A DNA stretch of 64,000 nt, taken from contig OX485803.1 in assembly GCA_950295325.1 (NCBI GenBank), positions 53,459,554-53,523,553 of the forward strand, read 5' to 3'. Position 1 is the stretch's first letter; every line of letters begins with the position of its first letter. The notes under the pieces are model-generated. The model worked only from the letters and a program-made list of their open reading frames with translations. It made no database searches and was not told the DNA's origin. Shown in pieces: positions 48,933-60,400 of the stretch. Position numbers and translations under genes: made by a program. The stretch comes from Polytrichum commune (lineage: Eukaryota; Streptophyta; Polytrichopsida; Polytrichales; Polytrichaceae).

Positions 48933-50179
48933 GTTTGAAAAACCATCACGATGTACTTTTGGTCTCATTTTGGGCCATTTCATCAGTTTATTGAACAATT
49001 CTCTGTGTTTTTATAAACATTTAGAATAAAAAAAGAATATGGCTCATATGGTGTCTCCATTACATCAATATTTCAGATTGAAAGAGCAGGTCAGCTCCAA
49101 TACTGGACACCTCAAGCTATATCATTGCCATATGATTTCCCAACAGAGATCTCCATTTCCTTAGTTAATTATAGGCTCATGAGGCAACATTAACATCTCC
49201 AATTCAGATGGTGAGGGGCAGGTCCGCCCTTCTTGAATGCCTTGATCACATCACTGCCTGGTAATACTTGCAAATAGTATGCATTTTATTCCTGCTCCTG
49301 CCTGTCCGCTCAAACAATATGGGCCATGGACACACAACTCTCTTGCTTTACCTCCAGAATATTGTTCAGTGCACTTTGCTGCCAGTGAGACAAAAAGAAG
49401 CAAAAATCCCCGGACTACTGAATCATACATTTTCTGCTCCTCTAGTAGACATAAATTTAGAGTATTTTCCACATTGGTAGTGGGAGCACATATTCATAGA
49501 GTTTAAGGATGAGTTTCCATTGAGACCGCTCACCCACCAGATTCTAGTGTAAGTAAGGAGAAACTTGTTCAAATGTAGAGGCAAATATGGTGGGGTCGGG
49601 TTCGTATATGCCAACGAGCTATTCCCATCTTCTCAAATTTGAGTCCACCTACTGATCCCCTCCTCTTAATGACTAAGAATGAAGTTCTAGATCAATATTG
49701 GTTCTCTTGAGTCTTCAACCAGTCTTGATCCTTTGGTGACTAACACTTGTAGGTTAAAGATTCAAGAGAGTTGTGTGTCCATGACCCATATTGTTTGAGC
49801 GGACAGGCAGGAGCAGGAATAAAATGCAGACTATTTGCATCATCTACCAGGCAGTGATATGATCAGGGCATTGAAGAAGGGCGGACCTGCTCCTCACCAT
49901 CTGACTTGGAGATGTTAATATTGCCTCATGAGCCTATCCTTAACTAAGGAAGTGGAGATCTCTATTGGGAAATCATATGGCAATGATATAGCTTGAGGTG
50001 TCCAGTATTGGAGCTGACCTGCTCTTTCAATCTGAAATATTGATGCAATGGAAACACCATATGAGCCATCTTCCCTTTTGTTTTGTTCTAAATGTTTATA
50101 ACAACACAGAGAATTGTTCAATAAACTAATGAAATGGCCCGAAATGGGACTGAAAGTATATCATGATGGTTTTTCAAAC
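48933..50179. mobile_element. element with 0.41-kb terminal inverted repeats
   Basis: The left arm (48933-49345) and right arm (49763-50179) are inverted copies, about 88-90% identical by eye. They separate a 417-bp spacer. Both outer ends read GTTTGAAAAACCATCA when taken inward, and both inner ends read 'cacacaactctcttg'. Inner blocks match almost perfectly, for example 'agagcaggtcagctccaata' and 'ctcctgcctgtccgctcaaa'. The spacer has no recognisable coding frame. The pattern fits a non-autonomous long-TIR (MULE-like or foldback) element. I could not read a clean target duplication at the ends. Confidence 0.8.
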
Positions 50180-53020
50180 CAACTAATTCATTAGAGTGTT
50201 GGAGTGCAGTATCCTACGTGAGAGAGAGGCGAATGTCAACTTGGTTTTTCGATTGATAGGGAGACTTGAGGCTCCGTAAGACTACATGTTTAAATAACGA
50301 TGCAAACCTATCTCTCATGGACTTATATACGGGATATTCCTACACTAAATGTGCCTCATTTTTAACTAATGACGTTCATATACATGTGCTTTGAAGGTAG
50401 TTAGCCATCTTAGTTATGCCTAATTGTCATTGTATTGGTAAAGAGAGTGTTGGAATGTCAAACATAAAATGGCTCATGTGATGTTCGCATCATGTCTATG
50501 TCAGATTCAAGGATCATGTTAAGTTCTAATTTTAAACAATTACAATATAATTCTATCCATTATAATCACTACATCTTGGTGCATATATTAAACATTCTAG
50601 GAAAGGCTCGTTAGCATTGTCTTGAGCTCAAGATTGGCCATGTACCATAGAATGGTATGATTCACTTCAACTTGCATATTAACTTTGGGGACATGTCCTC
50701 TTGTGCAATTGCATTGATAGGAGGTCAACTTCTTGTCAAGATGTGCTCCGAACATAATACATATCATCGCTACTTGTTGTTGTGTTTTTCCATTCTGGTG
50801 GGTTCCATTCTTTTACAAGTTATAGGTGTGGAGATATGTAAATAAAGATTCAAACGCAAAGGCTCTTGTTGATTCCCATCACCACAAATTTGTTGGATTT
50901 ATTTTGATATGGCATATTAACATAGAGTTAGCTGGAGGTTTGTGATGACTCTTTAACGAGATATGCCACAATTTCCACATGCACTAAATTAACGTATAGA
51001 TCACCACTGATCGAAGCTTAAGGTTGGTGTGACTCTGTGATCATGGGGTGATCAATTGGTTTGATATGTAGTTTAGTCTCACAAAAAAATTAAAATAGTT
51101 GTCATGATAGTAGACATTTGGAAAATATGTGTGTCTGGAAGAATTTTATAGCAAGTGTTCACAAGAATCCCGCACAATCCCTTTACTCTTGTTACAGTAG
51201 TGAGCGAGTAAGTCTCAAAGTAGCTGTAGTAAGGTTGAGGTTGAGGGCAATACTAATTGTTTAGATAATTTAGGAACCATTGCATAGGTTGTGAGTCTAA
51301 GAGTATTACTCACGACTGAATCTGTAGGCTATGAAATTGTGTGTTGATCTTCGGAATTCAATATCAAGAATTTGGGTAAAATTTGGGCAACATCATGACA
51401 AGCGTTGCACAATATGTGCCTACAACAGATGACCACCATATACTTCAAATTGCAAATTGCAACGAAGTGTTTCCAAAGCGTTCTAATCTTGCATAGGGAT
51501 TCAATAGCAACGGCCGAGATCAAATTGAATTTCATGTTAAGAGTGTTGACATAAGCTCCAACTCTTGTATTGACATGATGTAGAAAAATAATAAGTCTAT
51601 GTAGAATGTTGTTTGGTCCAACACAAAATAATAATGTATTGAAAGTGATTTTCCACTTGTTTTATTTACGAAATCCTATTGAGCCCCACGTGGAAATGAA
51701 CTTTTGGTACTAACTCTAAGTGTTGTACTAGATTGTTGTTGACCCTTATCTGGTCTTATTTCTTTCTTCTACGTACTGGTGCAAAATTGTATGTCAATTC
51801 CCCTAGTTTGGCCCTAACATTACCAAGCCCAATAGTCTTTATTTTGTTCTAGAAATTGAGGCTCGCTAGACGATTGTTAGAGCCTTGCCTTGCATGTAGT
51901 GGCCTTGGGAGTCGCGACCTTCCTCCAACCTGTGTAGACCCTGTCCTGGCCCGGGCTATAACAACGCGCCCTCGCAACATGTCGCCACATTAGAGCGTCA
52001 TGTCAGTTGTTCCATCATCCTCCCTCCATGTCATGCACAATGGCCACGTCCTCTAGCTGCCTGAAGCCTTATTATCATGCCCATTCCCTTGCTACTATCC
52101 ACATCATATCATTTGTCCATGCCTTGCATCAGGCCATTATTATTGTCATGAGGACCATCTCAACCATGCCCTTGACCAACATCCATCCATGGAGGTAACC
52201 TAATTACCCTCAGTAACGGTGCTTTTCATATTTCTTTTGAAACCTCCATTCAGCCATGGCTTTTGATTGATCATAACCTACTCATTTACTACACAATCTA
52301 GATTTTTGCCGCAATGGAGTGTCTTACGTAAAGTGATGCAAATGCAACAATGGTAAAGTGAAGCTATACGGGACAGATCTTGTCATAACGATTGCCATGC
52401 ACTCAATATATTGCCTTCTTGAGTTTTGTAATCATGGCATTCATGTTACACATCACATAATCGCACTCCCTAACTTGTGATTGACGCATTAGGTTGATTG
52501 AATTCTTGTTTCTGTGCAGGTATATTTTTTATTTACCACCACAACTAGGCGGAGGTCTTTCTAGCCACCTACATCGGAGTGCAGTACTTTAAATTCGGCA
52601 CGAGCGCAACATCCACACACGGTGGTTACAACGAGCGTATGCTATCCAAGGAGTGGCTAGTCTTGTAACATGTCACATCTTTTGTTGTTTTTGTTGTACC
52701 TTTTTTCTCTTGGTGCATGACAACGCATACTGCCTTTTGATGTATGCTTAGGCATTGTGTGTGTTTTTGTCACTTACTTTTCTTGGAGGCATTGCATTAT
52801 TATCTTTTGAACATTTACAGTTTAGGGTGTTTTTGTGGATGCACTTACTGACCTTGGTGGGCATGGCCGTCGATGCGTTCCCTCCCATGGAGGCCTACAA
52901 CAACCCTGACCCTTGCATGTTACTCCATACTCCATGTGCTACAAACATCCACCCCCCTCATTCATGCTCGGCCCTCAAACAATGTTGTTTCTAGCCATTG
53001 ACTTACATTGTCGCTTGCAG
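50180..53020. other. gene-free stretch, possibly including 5' remnants of the decayed frame that follows
   Basis: No recognised gene. At 52563-52671 a frame reads LATYIGVQYFKFG then NERMLSKEWLVL, and acceptor-like CAGs occur at 52520 and 53020. These may be further pieces of the pseudogene at 53021-54270. Confidence 0.35.
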
Positions 53021-54270
53021 GATATGGATCGTGAGCTAGAGGCACCCGGCCTAAAGAGGACAAGGTCACATACTACGTCAACATGGATGGGTGGAACATC
53101 TATTGGGTGGGTGGAGTAGCGCGTTAGGAGGCGTGTGTATATTGAATTGAAACTAGAGTCTACTTGAAATCGCTCTTGGAATGTTCAGAAGGCTAGGGAT
53201 GATTGGTTGTGCCTCTATGCTGAGGATCTTTTCCCTGCAAGTTGCGTTGTGTTGGGGGTTACCCATGTGAACCTGTGGACTCAGCTCGCTTAGAGTGGGA
53301 GTTGCATGTCTATCCCAATATGAAGACAATGAACTTGCTTTGCAACATGGTGATGGCTCCGTATGGGACAACTTGCATAACAATTCGGTGTGGCTAGACC
53401 TTAACCCCGAGCTAAGGGACCTCATTTACCCTCTCTTTGGAGCCAAAGTGCATGAGTGATGGTTCATGGAGTCAATACTTGAGAGATTGACGGCTTGCCC
53501 TACCCCAATAGGAGATTTCCGGGCGCGACGGAAGCATAGACCACAATGCCCTCCTAGGCAAGAACTTGAACCGCCTGTGGCACCAAATTTTGTGGACTTT
53601 GACGATAACGACAATGATGAGCCTCAAGGACATGCCCAACCCAAGAAACGTTCTAATGCCCAAATGGCGGATGGCAGCTGAGTTTTCTATTCAAGCTGAC
53701 AATTCACAATTGTGCACAAGAAACACAACCCTCTTAGTTTGTGACAAGTTGTTGTTGGTGAATGGCAGGCACCGAACCCTTCACAAACTACACGTCCACC
53801 GAATGGAAGTGGTGGCCACCGAGGACCTCCTCTCCACCCCATTCGTGTGATGCCTATCTAGACACGCAACCCCTCACCAGAGAGGGTTGCCATTTTGGCT
53901 CCTCCTACTCCTACTACACCGATGCTGCCTGTTGCCCCTATGCCACATGTTACCCCTGTCTCTCCTATGAACACCTCAAGAAACAGACAATATATGTTTT
54001 TGGGGCTCCGAAAGGATCGAGAGGATTTCTACGTGAAAGCCGCAAGTGCAGCCCGTGGGTCCGTGAAGGTGGACATCCCCAAACTTGCTCAGTAGCCCCC
54101 AATACAACCTCGAGGCATGTTCCATTTGTTGGCATGTGGTTTGTTGAAATTCAATATGGAGTGCGGCAAATTTCATGCCTTTTACTAAGAGGTTGAGAAG
54201 TGGAAGAACAACCCATTGTTCATGGATAGGTTGCTTGTAGCCTACGGTAGATCATACCCTCCTACACATT
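53021..54270 (+). pseudogene. decayed multi-exon open frame of unknown family
   Basis: After an acceptor-like tract ending CAG (53020) one frame reads DMDRELEAPGLKRTRSHTT and runs, through stops at TAG and TGA, to NVQKARDDWLCLYAEDLFPA and VVLGVTHVNLWTQLA. It shifts near 53285 to VGVACLSQYEDNELALQHGD, LHNNSVWLDLNPELRDLIYP and LFGAKVHE, then TGA, then WFMESILERLTACPTPIGDF and a basic, then acidic stretch (VDFDDNDNDEPQ). A likely intron follows: its donor has become CAG|CTGAGT and its acceptor ends CAG at 53768. The last part is Pro-rich, then RQYMFLGLRKDREDFYVKAA, KVDIPKLAQ, GLLKFNMECGKFHAFY and EVEKWKNNPLFMDRLLVAYG, with three more stops. Low stop density, coherent composition and relic splice sites argue for a former gene, most likely transposon-encoded. 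I cannot name its domain. Confidence 0.45.
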
Positions 54271-55044
54271 AGGTACAAACAATATTTTTCTTGCCATGCT
54301 TTCTTTGCAATATATGACATTGTGCATTTAATCTTGTAACATTGGACAATGTAGTCTTTGTGGATTGCAATTTTCGTGGCCTTCACATCGGTTCCTCTTC
54401 ACATTGTGTTTTATCTTTGTAACATGTGTGAGAAATGATAATGTTTTTGTAACATGTCGTTTCCATGCTGATGCAGGCGAGAGCAGACGTGGGCCTTTTT
54501 GTTGTTGTTTAAAATCACCATATGTGAGATGTTTTAAGGCATCCTTTATCAATAGGCTTAGTAATATAAGGCAACCCATTAACATAAAGCATGGGTTACC
54601 TTATGTTACCAAGTCTATCAATAAAGGGTGGTATATAGTAATGGCAAGGGATTGAGACACCAAACAATGACATGGATACAACATGATCAACAAGAACACA
54701 ATTACAAAAACAGTATTGAACAATACAAAGACATTGCAACAATACAACTAATCACCACAAGAACACCACCAGATGCTTAAGAGTTGAGGTGGTGAGTGGA
54801 AAAGCCTTGTGACCCTTTGCAAGGTTTGTACCCCGTTTGTGCCATCCTAAACACAATGCCCTATATGTAGTTCTACAAATTAAGTGACACATGGCATATA
54901 GGGTACCGTATAATATTTATAATGCAATATATGAATAGAAATGATGCTTCATTACATTGAATATTTTTCAAATTCTTGCTTGTACAAATAATGAGTACCC
55001 TATATTAGGTTTCAACCTATTTCTAATATTTTGCAAGTGAGGCA
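54271..55044. other. gene-free stretch
   Basis: I see nothing recognisable in this stretch. Confidence 0.4.
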
Positions 55045-55150
55045 CTTGTGCTTCATTTTGATAATGAATAAGATAATCGTATGAGCTCCAAAAATTATAA
55101 GGAAATTGGCTATAGCCCCGATTTAGATATGCTAATCATCTCACACTTCT
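55045..55150 (+). repeat. fragment of MITE family R1
   Basis: 'cttcattttgataatgaata' and 'gtatgagctccaaaaattat' are the central R1 words. Both ends are missing. Confidence 0.5.
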
Positions 55151-56020
55151 GTAGATGGCGGTCTATTTCATCTTTATTAGAGCCAAAGTCTAGATTTTGC
55201 GTGGGAAACAATTGGGACTTAGCCAATGTGAGCATGACACGTGGCAAGATTCGAAAGAAGGAGACTTGGTTTTTGACGGAATAAAGAGAATGCTTGGGCA
55301 CATGGTTGGTAAACTGCCACTTCAGATTTACGCAGCCGCATGGGAGGTCGGACAACCAACTATGTGGCAATACTGTGCAGCTAAATTCATGTTGCCACCC
55401 AGGTAGGCAACCCGCCAGGCTACATAATGCAATAAAAATACAGCTTCCATTTTACCCCAACACAATAACCCGATGCCAAAAGTAAACACTCTTAGTGCAA
55501 TTGTTCGGTATGGCCTTCATATTTTTACTTCATGCTGTTGTAACCCACATCAACGAGTTGGTTGCCCGAGCTATGGAAACCCATGCCATGTGCCCAAGCC
55601 AAGAGAACACTCTATCGTAACCGGGTGTTTCATATCCTATGAGAAGTGAGCTAATCGGAAATGTAACCATTCAAGACCCATCTACCTTATACCACTAAAA
55701 TACAAGTCTCCAATTAGGAAGAGCGATCACTTCAGACCCAAGTCCCGTGCATGAAGCATGAGCAGGACCTTTATTTGCAGAGCGTCCATGTGAACATTGG
55801 GAAGCAGAAAGTTGAAAGGACGTAGGTAGTACTTCAACTGTGCAGATGGCCAAGCTCACAAGAATGAACAAGAACTAATTAAGGACTCAAAGTAGTACGT
55901 GCCCTGTCCCAATCAACTTGCGTGCTGGTTACAAGGGCATGAATGACAAGGGCTTCAGGAGTTGTTTTATAATTGTAATACACGGACAAAGTTATGCAAT
56001 ACAGTGATCTAACCATGTTG
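55151..56020. other. gene-free stretch
   Basis: I see nothing recognisable in this stretch. Confidence 0.35.
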
Positions 56021-56392
56021 AGGTAGGTGGGTCTTAAATGGTTACTTGTTGCAACTAGCCCACTTCTTGTTGGATACAAACCACGTGATTAGTACAAGAT
56101 GGTTAGCGAAACCAAGTCGAGGCCATAGCCGCTCTCTTTGTACTTTTTGGAGCTCATATGAATATCTTATTCATCACCAAAGTCGAGATTCTCGTGTTCA
56201 TTAAACGGTCATGTAAGAACCCTTAATTATGTTGACTATTGAGTTTAGAATGGTTACCATGTTTGAGCTTGCAACCAATCTCTTTTACACACATGTTTTT
56301 TCTTGTTGATGTTCTTGGAGCCACACCTAACCACATACCACTCATATAGGTGCTCGTTGAAGAGAAGCGATTGAATTAGGCATGTCTACCTT
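56021..56392 (-). mobile_element. MITE family R1, near full-length copy
   Basis: 372 bp between AGGTAGGTGGGTCTTAAATG and GCATGTCTACCTT, which are imperfect inverted ends. The interior matches the 59386-59744 copy in the same orientation, including 'ttggagctcatatgaatatc' and 'caatctcttttacacacatg'. Confidence 0.7.
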
Positions 56393-57419
56393 AAAGGACC
56401 ATGGAACCATTTTGAAAAAGACACACACCATAAATATATGAAATTACGCTTTTTTTGTGAAAGGAAAGTCTCACTCTCCGCAGTATCTATCCGCATAAGT
56501 GGTGACATGAAGTCACAACAAAAAATCTTCAAACCAATGTTTTCCTAACCAGCACTATGCTATTTTGTCTAATTCGTGTGGGTCACTATTTGGAGTTACG
56601 CACTGCTATAACATTTTACTGAGAGTATCAGTTTTTATGCTAATAACATGGGTAGTTAGTATGCATACCAAAGAACATGATATAACTTGGTAAAAAATAT
56701 AACATCAGTAAAAAGTTATAGCAGCATGCACCTCCATACTAATTAGCCAATATAGTGTAGACTATCACATACTTCAATGTGACACACTTATAGAATTTAC
56801 TTCCAGAACATAGTCAAATCTCATCCTTCTGCAAAAGTTGCATATAGGATACTCACTCTTCGTGAGGAAGTATGCTTATTAAAATCAATTCGGAAGAGGC
56901 TTGTTAACACACAGACCTCTTCAACCTTGTTGCCATAGCTTTCTTATTCCTCTGGCAATGCAACAACCAAGCACTTCAAGGCCCTAATTGAACATAGACA
57001 TGGGAATGGGTACAACTGTTGAAGCTATTAACCCTTAATGTGCAAAGGGTGTGTTTTTGAGAATCGAGATGAAAGAATTCTAACGATCAAATGTTCTTTA
57101 CACTAACCAAAAAGGTTTTATGTATCACTCAAAGATTGCATCCACAAGGTTGACAGCTAATTTTAACATTTTGACATCCAAGATACCATGTAATAGATCT
57201 TGATTGCAAATCTTTGTAAAATCATCATAGCCAGGGTATTATTTTACCGAATTGTGGTACAAAAGGCTCAAACTAAATTATGTACACCAATAGCATACAG
57301 GAGGGGTCAAGTAAGCTTTTCATGTAACACATGATAGGTTACATAATTATACAAAATGGTCTCCCAGATCCTTCCTACTGGACAAACCTGCTGAAGGTTT
57401 TCTTGTATCAACTTGTGTT
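56393..57419. other. gene-free stretch, downstream flank of the NAD synthetase gene
   Basis: No gene recognised. The bases next to 57420 should be the 3' UTR of the minus-strand gene. Confidence 0.4.
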
Positions 57420-60400
57420 TCAATTATGTTTCCCAATGTAAGGGTTTCCTGAAGAGGCAGCAGGAACACCAAACCCGGTAGCATGGACAGCCGCAGTTTC
57501 CGCATCCGTAGGCTCCATCGTTGTCCTCTTTTCGTGTATGGGTTCTGGTGCACTTGCTTCGTAATTTTTCACAAGCTGATCAATACGACGAAATTGCCAG
57601 GGCCACCGAGTGTTGTACAGGAATTGCCTGAGGTCGTACCGGTTATCCTCAGGTGAATAGTTCTGCCAGGAGCAAGTAAATTTTTTTACTGGACTGCGTT
57701 GCATCAAGAATCATATCCACAGATTGGAGTAAAAAGATCACTGTGTTGAATTTCTGGTAGAAGTTTCCTACCATTATGTTCAATGCAGTCCCTTGAAGAA
57801 TCAACGTGGTGATTAGTTTAACTTTCTAGAGTAGTAGAATAATGAGTCCACAGACCGTAAGACTCAAGAACGTATTGTGGCACTTAATCGAAGACAGTCC
57901 TTGGGAGAGGATTTCACCAACTAGATTAAAAGACATACTTTTGAGAGGTCAGTACACTAAACAGTCCTATTAGTGTGGGCCAAAGTAATTCTCTAGAACC
58001 CTCTTTAATTGTCAACCCACGCCAAATCTCTAGTTTAAAATTAGTGTGGATCACATTAATTGTTTTTGAAGGGAATTAATGTGGGTGAGTATTCCATGTT
58101 ATGCTACTTTTGTCCTTGTACAACTTTTCAAGGTGTTGGTTGGAAGTCTGTAGGAAGACTTAGTGGAAGACCTGGCGTCTTGAGCCCACATTAAAAAATT
58201 AAAGTGGCTCACAAATATTATTTCCACAATAATTCTTCACACTAAGACAATTTAGTGTAGTTGGGCATGACCAACTATATTCTATACTTGCACATCCACT
58301 ATACTGTATTAGCTGTGCTTGAATGAATACATACCTCAGCATGGTATGAAGGTGTAAGAGTGGTCATTTTGTGACGGTTGATTGAATAGTATTTGAAGAA
58401 GTCTTTTACTTTTACTGCCACCTCCGCAGGTGTGAGACGTCCATGCCACCTTATGCACAAATTCTGCGTAGCTCCAACACACAATGTCAGAGAAAGGCCT
58501 TACATCTCGAATATAAATGTATAGCCCAATATTGTACATCCCTCTGGCCAAGATTGATATTGTATGCAAAAGCAACCAATGGAAAATCATTGGGGGACCA
58601 AATCCTGATGAAAAGCCCCATTTGAGTTAAAGGATAACTATAATAAGAGTGGAGGAGTGCAATGCAATGTAGAATCTAAAATTCACAACCACCTGTTAAA
58701 ATCTCAGGGGCAGTGGATACTGGAATCTTAGTGTTTCTTATGAAAGTCATGGTAAAGATGTAACAGGAGAATAACCACAGAATATCTAAAGTATCAAGAG
58801 AGGTATATGAAAGCACCTGGAACATAGAGACGGGGCCACACCGAAAGATTTTTCTCAATCGTCCATACATGGACAGCTCCTCATATGTCATGCCCATGTC
58901 ATCCTCATCTTTCTGGAAAATATAAAGTAGACGATTGTCAGTAGACCCTCAAAGTTCAAACCACTATATCTGGAAGATATCAGAAGTTGCTTCAAGATGT
59001 TGTCTGGTGTTTGAGGATGCATAACAAGTAATGAGAAATACTTTGGTTGATACAATTTTCCTTTCAAACCATTGCTCAGATGGTGTGTACCTGTGTATAC
59101 TTCTCTGTGATGGGTTCCAGTTCTGCTGTTGGTGGAGCACCTTCAATTTCTGTTAGGGTCTTAAATCCAAGGTTATCTGCACCCCACCGTAGAAACGCTC
59201 GAATGTCTTGTTTGCTTATCCCTCCGATAGGGTTTATGTCAGCTGAACTGCAATCATACTGCCACCCCACAACTGAGTCATCAAACCTGTAGCTAAAGTT
59301 GATAAACGAAACTCTGGATTATCCCATTCATCGTGTATAAGACAAATTCCAGGATTACAGAATTCTTAAACCCTTGTTTTCTTGGCAAGGTAAGCGGGCC
59401 TAAATTGGACACTTTTAGCTCTGCACCCACTTCTCCTAGAATATGAAACCCGCAATTAGTGCAAGATGATTAGCAAATCCAAAGCTGTTAGTCACTTTCC
59501 TCAAAAAAATTGGAGCTCATAGCATTATCTTATTCATTACAAAAGTGAAGATTTTCTTTATATTTACATGATCATATAGGTCTCCCAATAAGCATAGAAT
59601 GGTTAGCAAATTTTAAGCACGTAGTTTATCTCTTTTAAACACATGTCCTTTTGGTGTCCATTCTCAGATCCACATCTAACAACACACGAATGAAACTTAG
59701 ATGCCCAATTAAGATAAGTAACCGGATTAGGTCCGCTTACCTTGTCTTGGTCGATATAGAAATTGTTTCCTACAGAATCACACCTACAAAAGAACTGTTA
59801 AAGAAAGAGTCTTTCCATTACAAGTTTTATACCTTGGTTAGGTAGCCCCGAAGACCTTCATCAACATTTGCGCTTCCAAGCACAAGCAGGAAACCAGGTT
59901 TGCTCCGCACCCATGGCGTGAGAGAAGCTAGCATAAATGCGATTACCATACGAATGCGAGCTTGAATGTTTTGTAAGGCAAGATTCTCTGTCTGTGTACC
60001 TCCATGCACCTTCACCAAAGTCATTGTACCCCAATCAGCAATTCAATCCAGCCACTTATACTTGGGAGATACAGAAAATCATGAAATCAATGTAACAAAA
60101 GTAAACATTCATGTCTCTTCCAAAAGCTGACTTTGTGAGAGATGGAGCTTCAAACAATTTAGTAGAAAGGGAGCGTCAGGCCCTTGAAGGTACAACTCTG
60201 GAATTTACTAATCCATAACAGATATCAAGGGGAAAAGGAACATACCTTGTACTTCAATTTTTTTCCAGGGAATATTGTTTCGAACAATGTCAGCAAGGCA
60301 CTAATGACTACATCAATCTTAACATTCAAATGTGAGGCTCCAATCTCAGCAGCCAATCGCTTAGCCCGATTTTGGGTGTCTTGTGAACTGTATGTAATCA

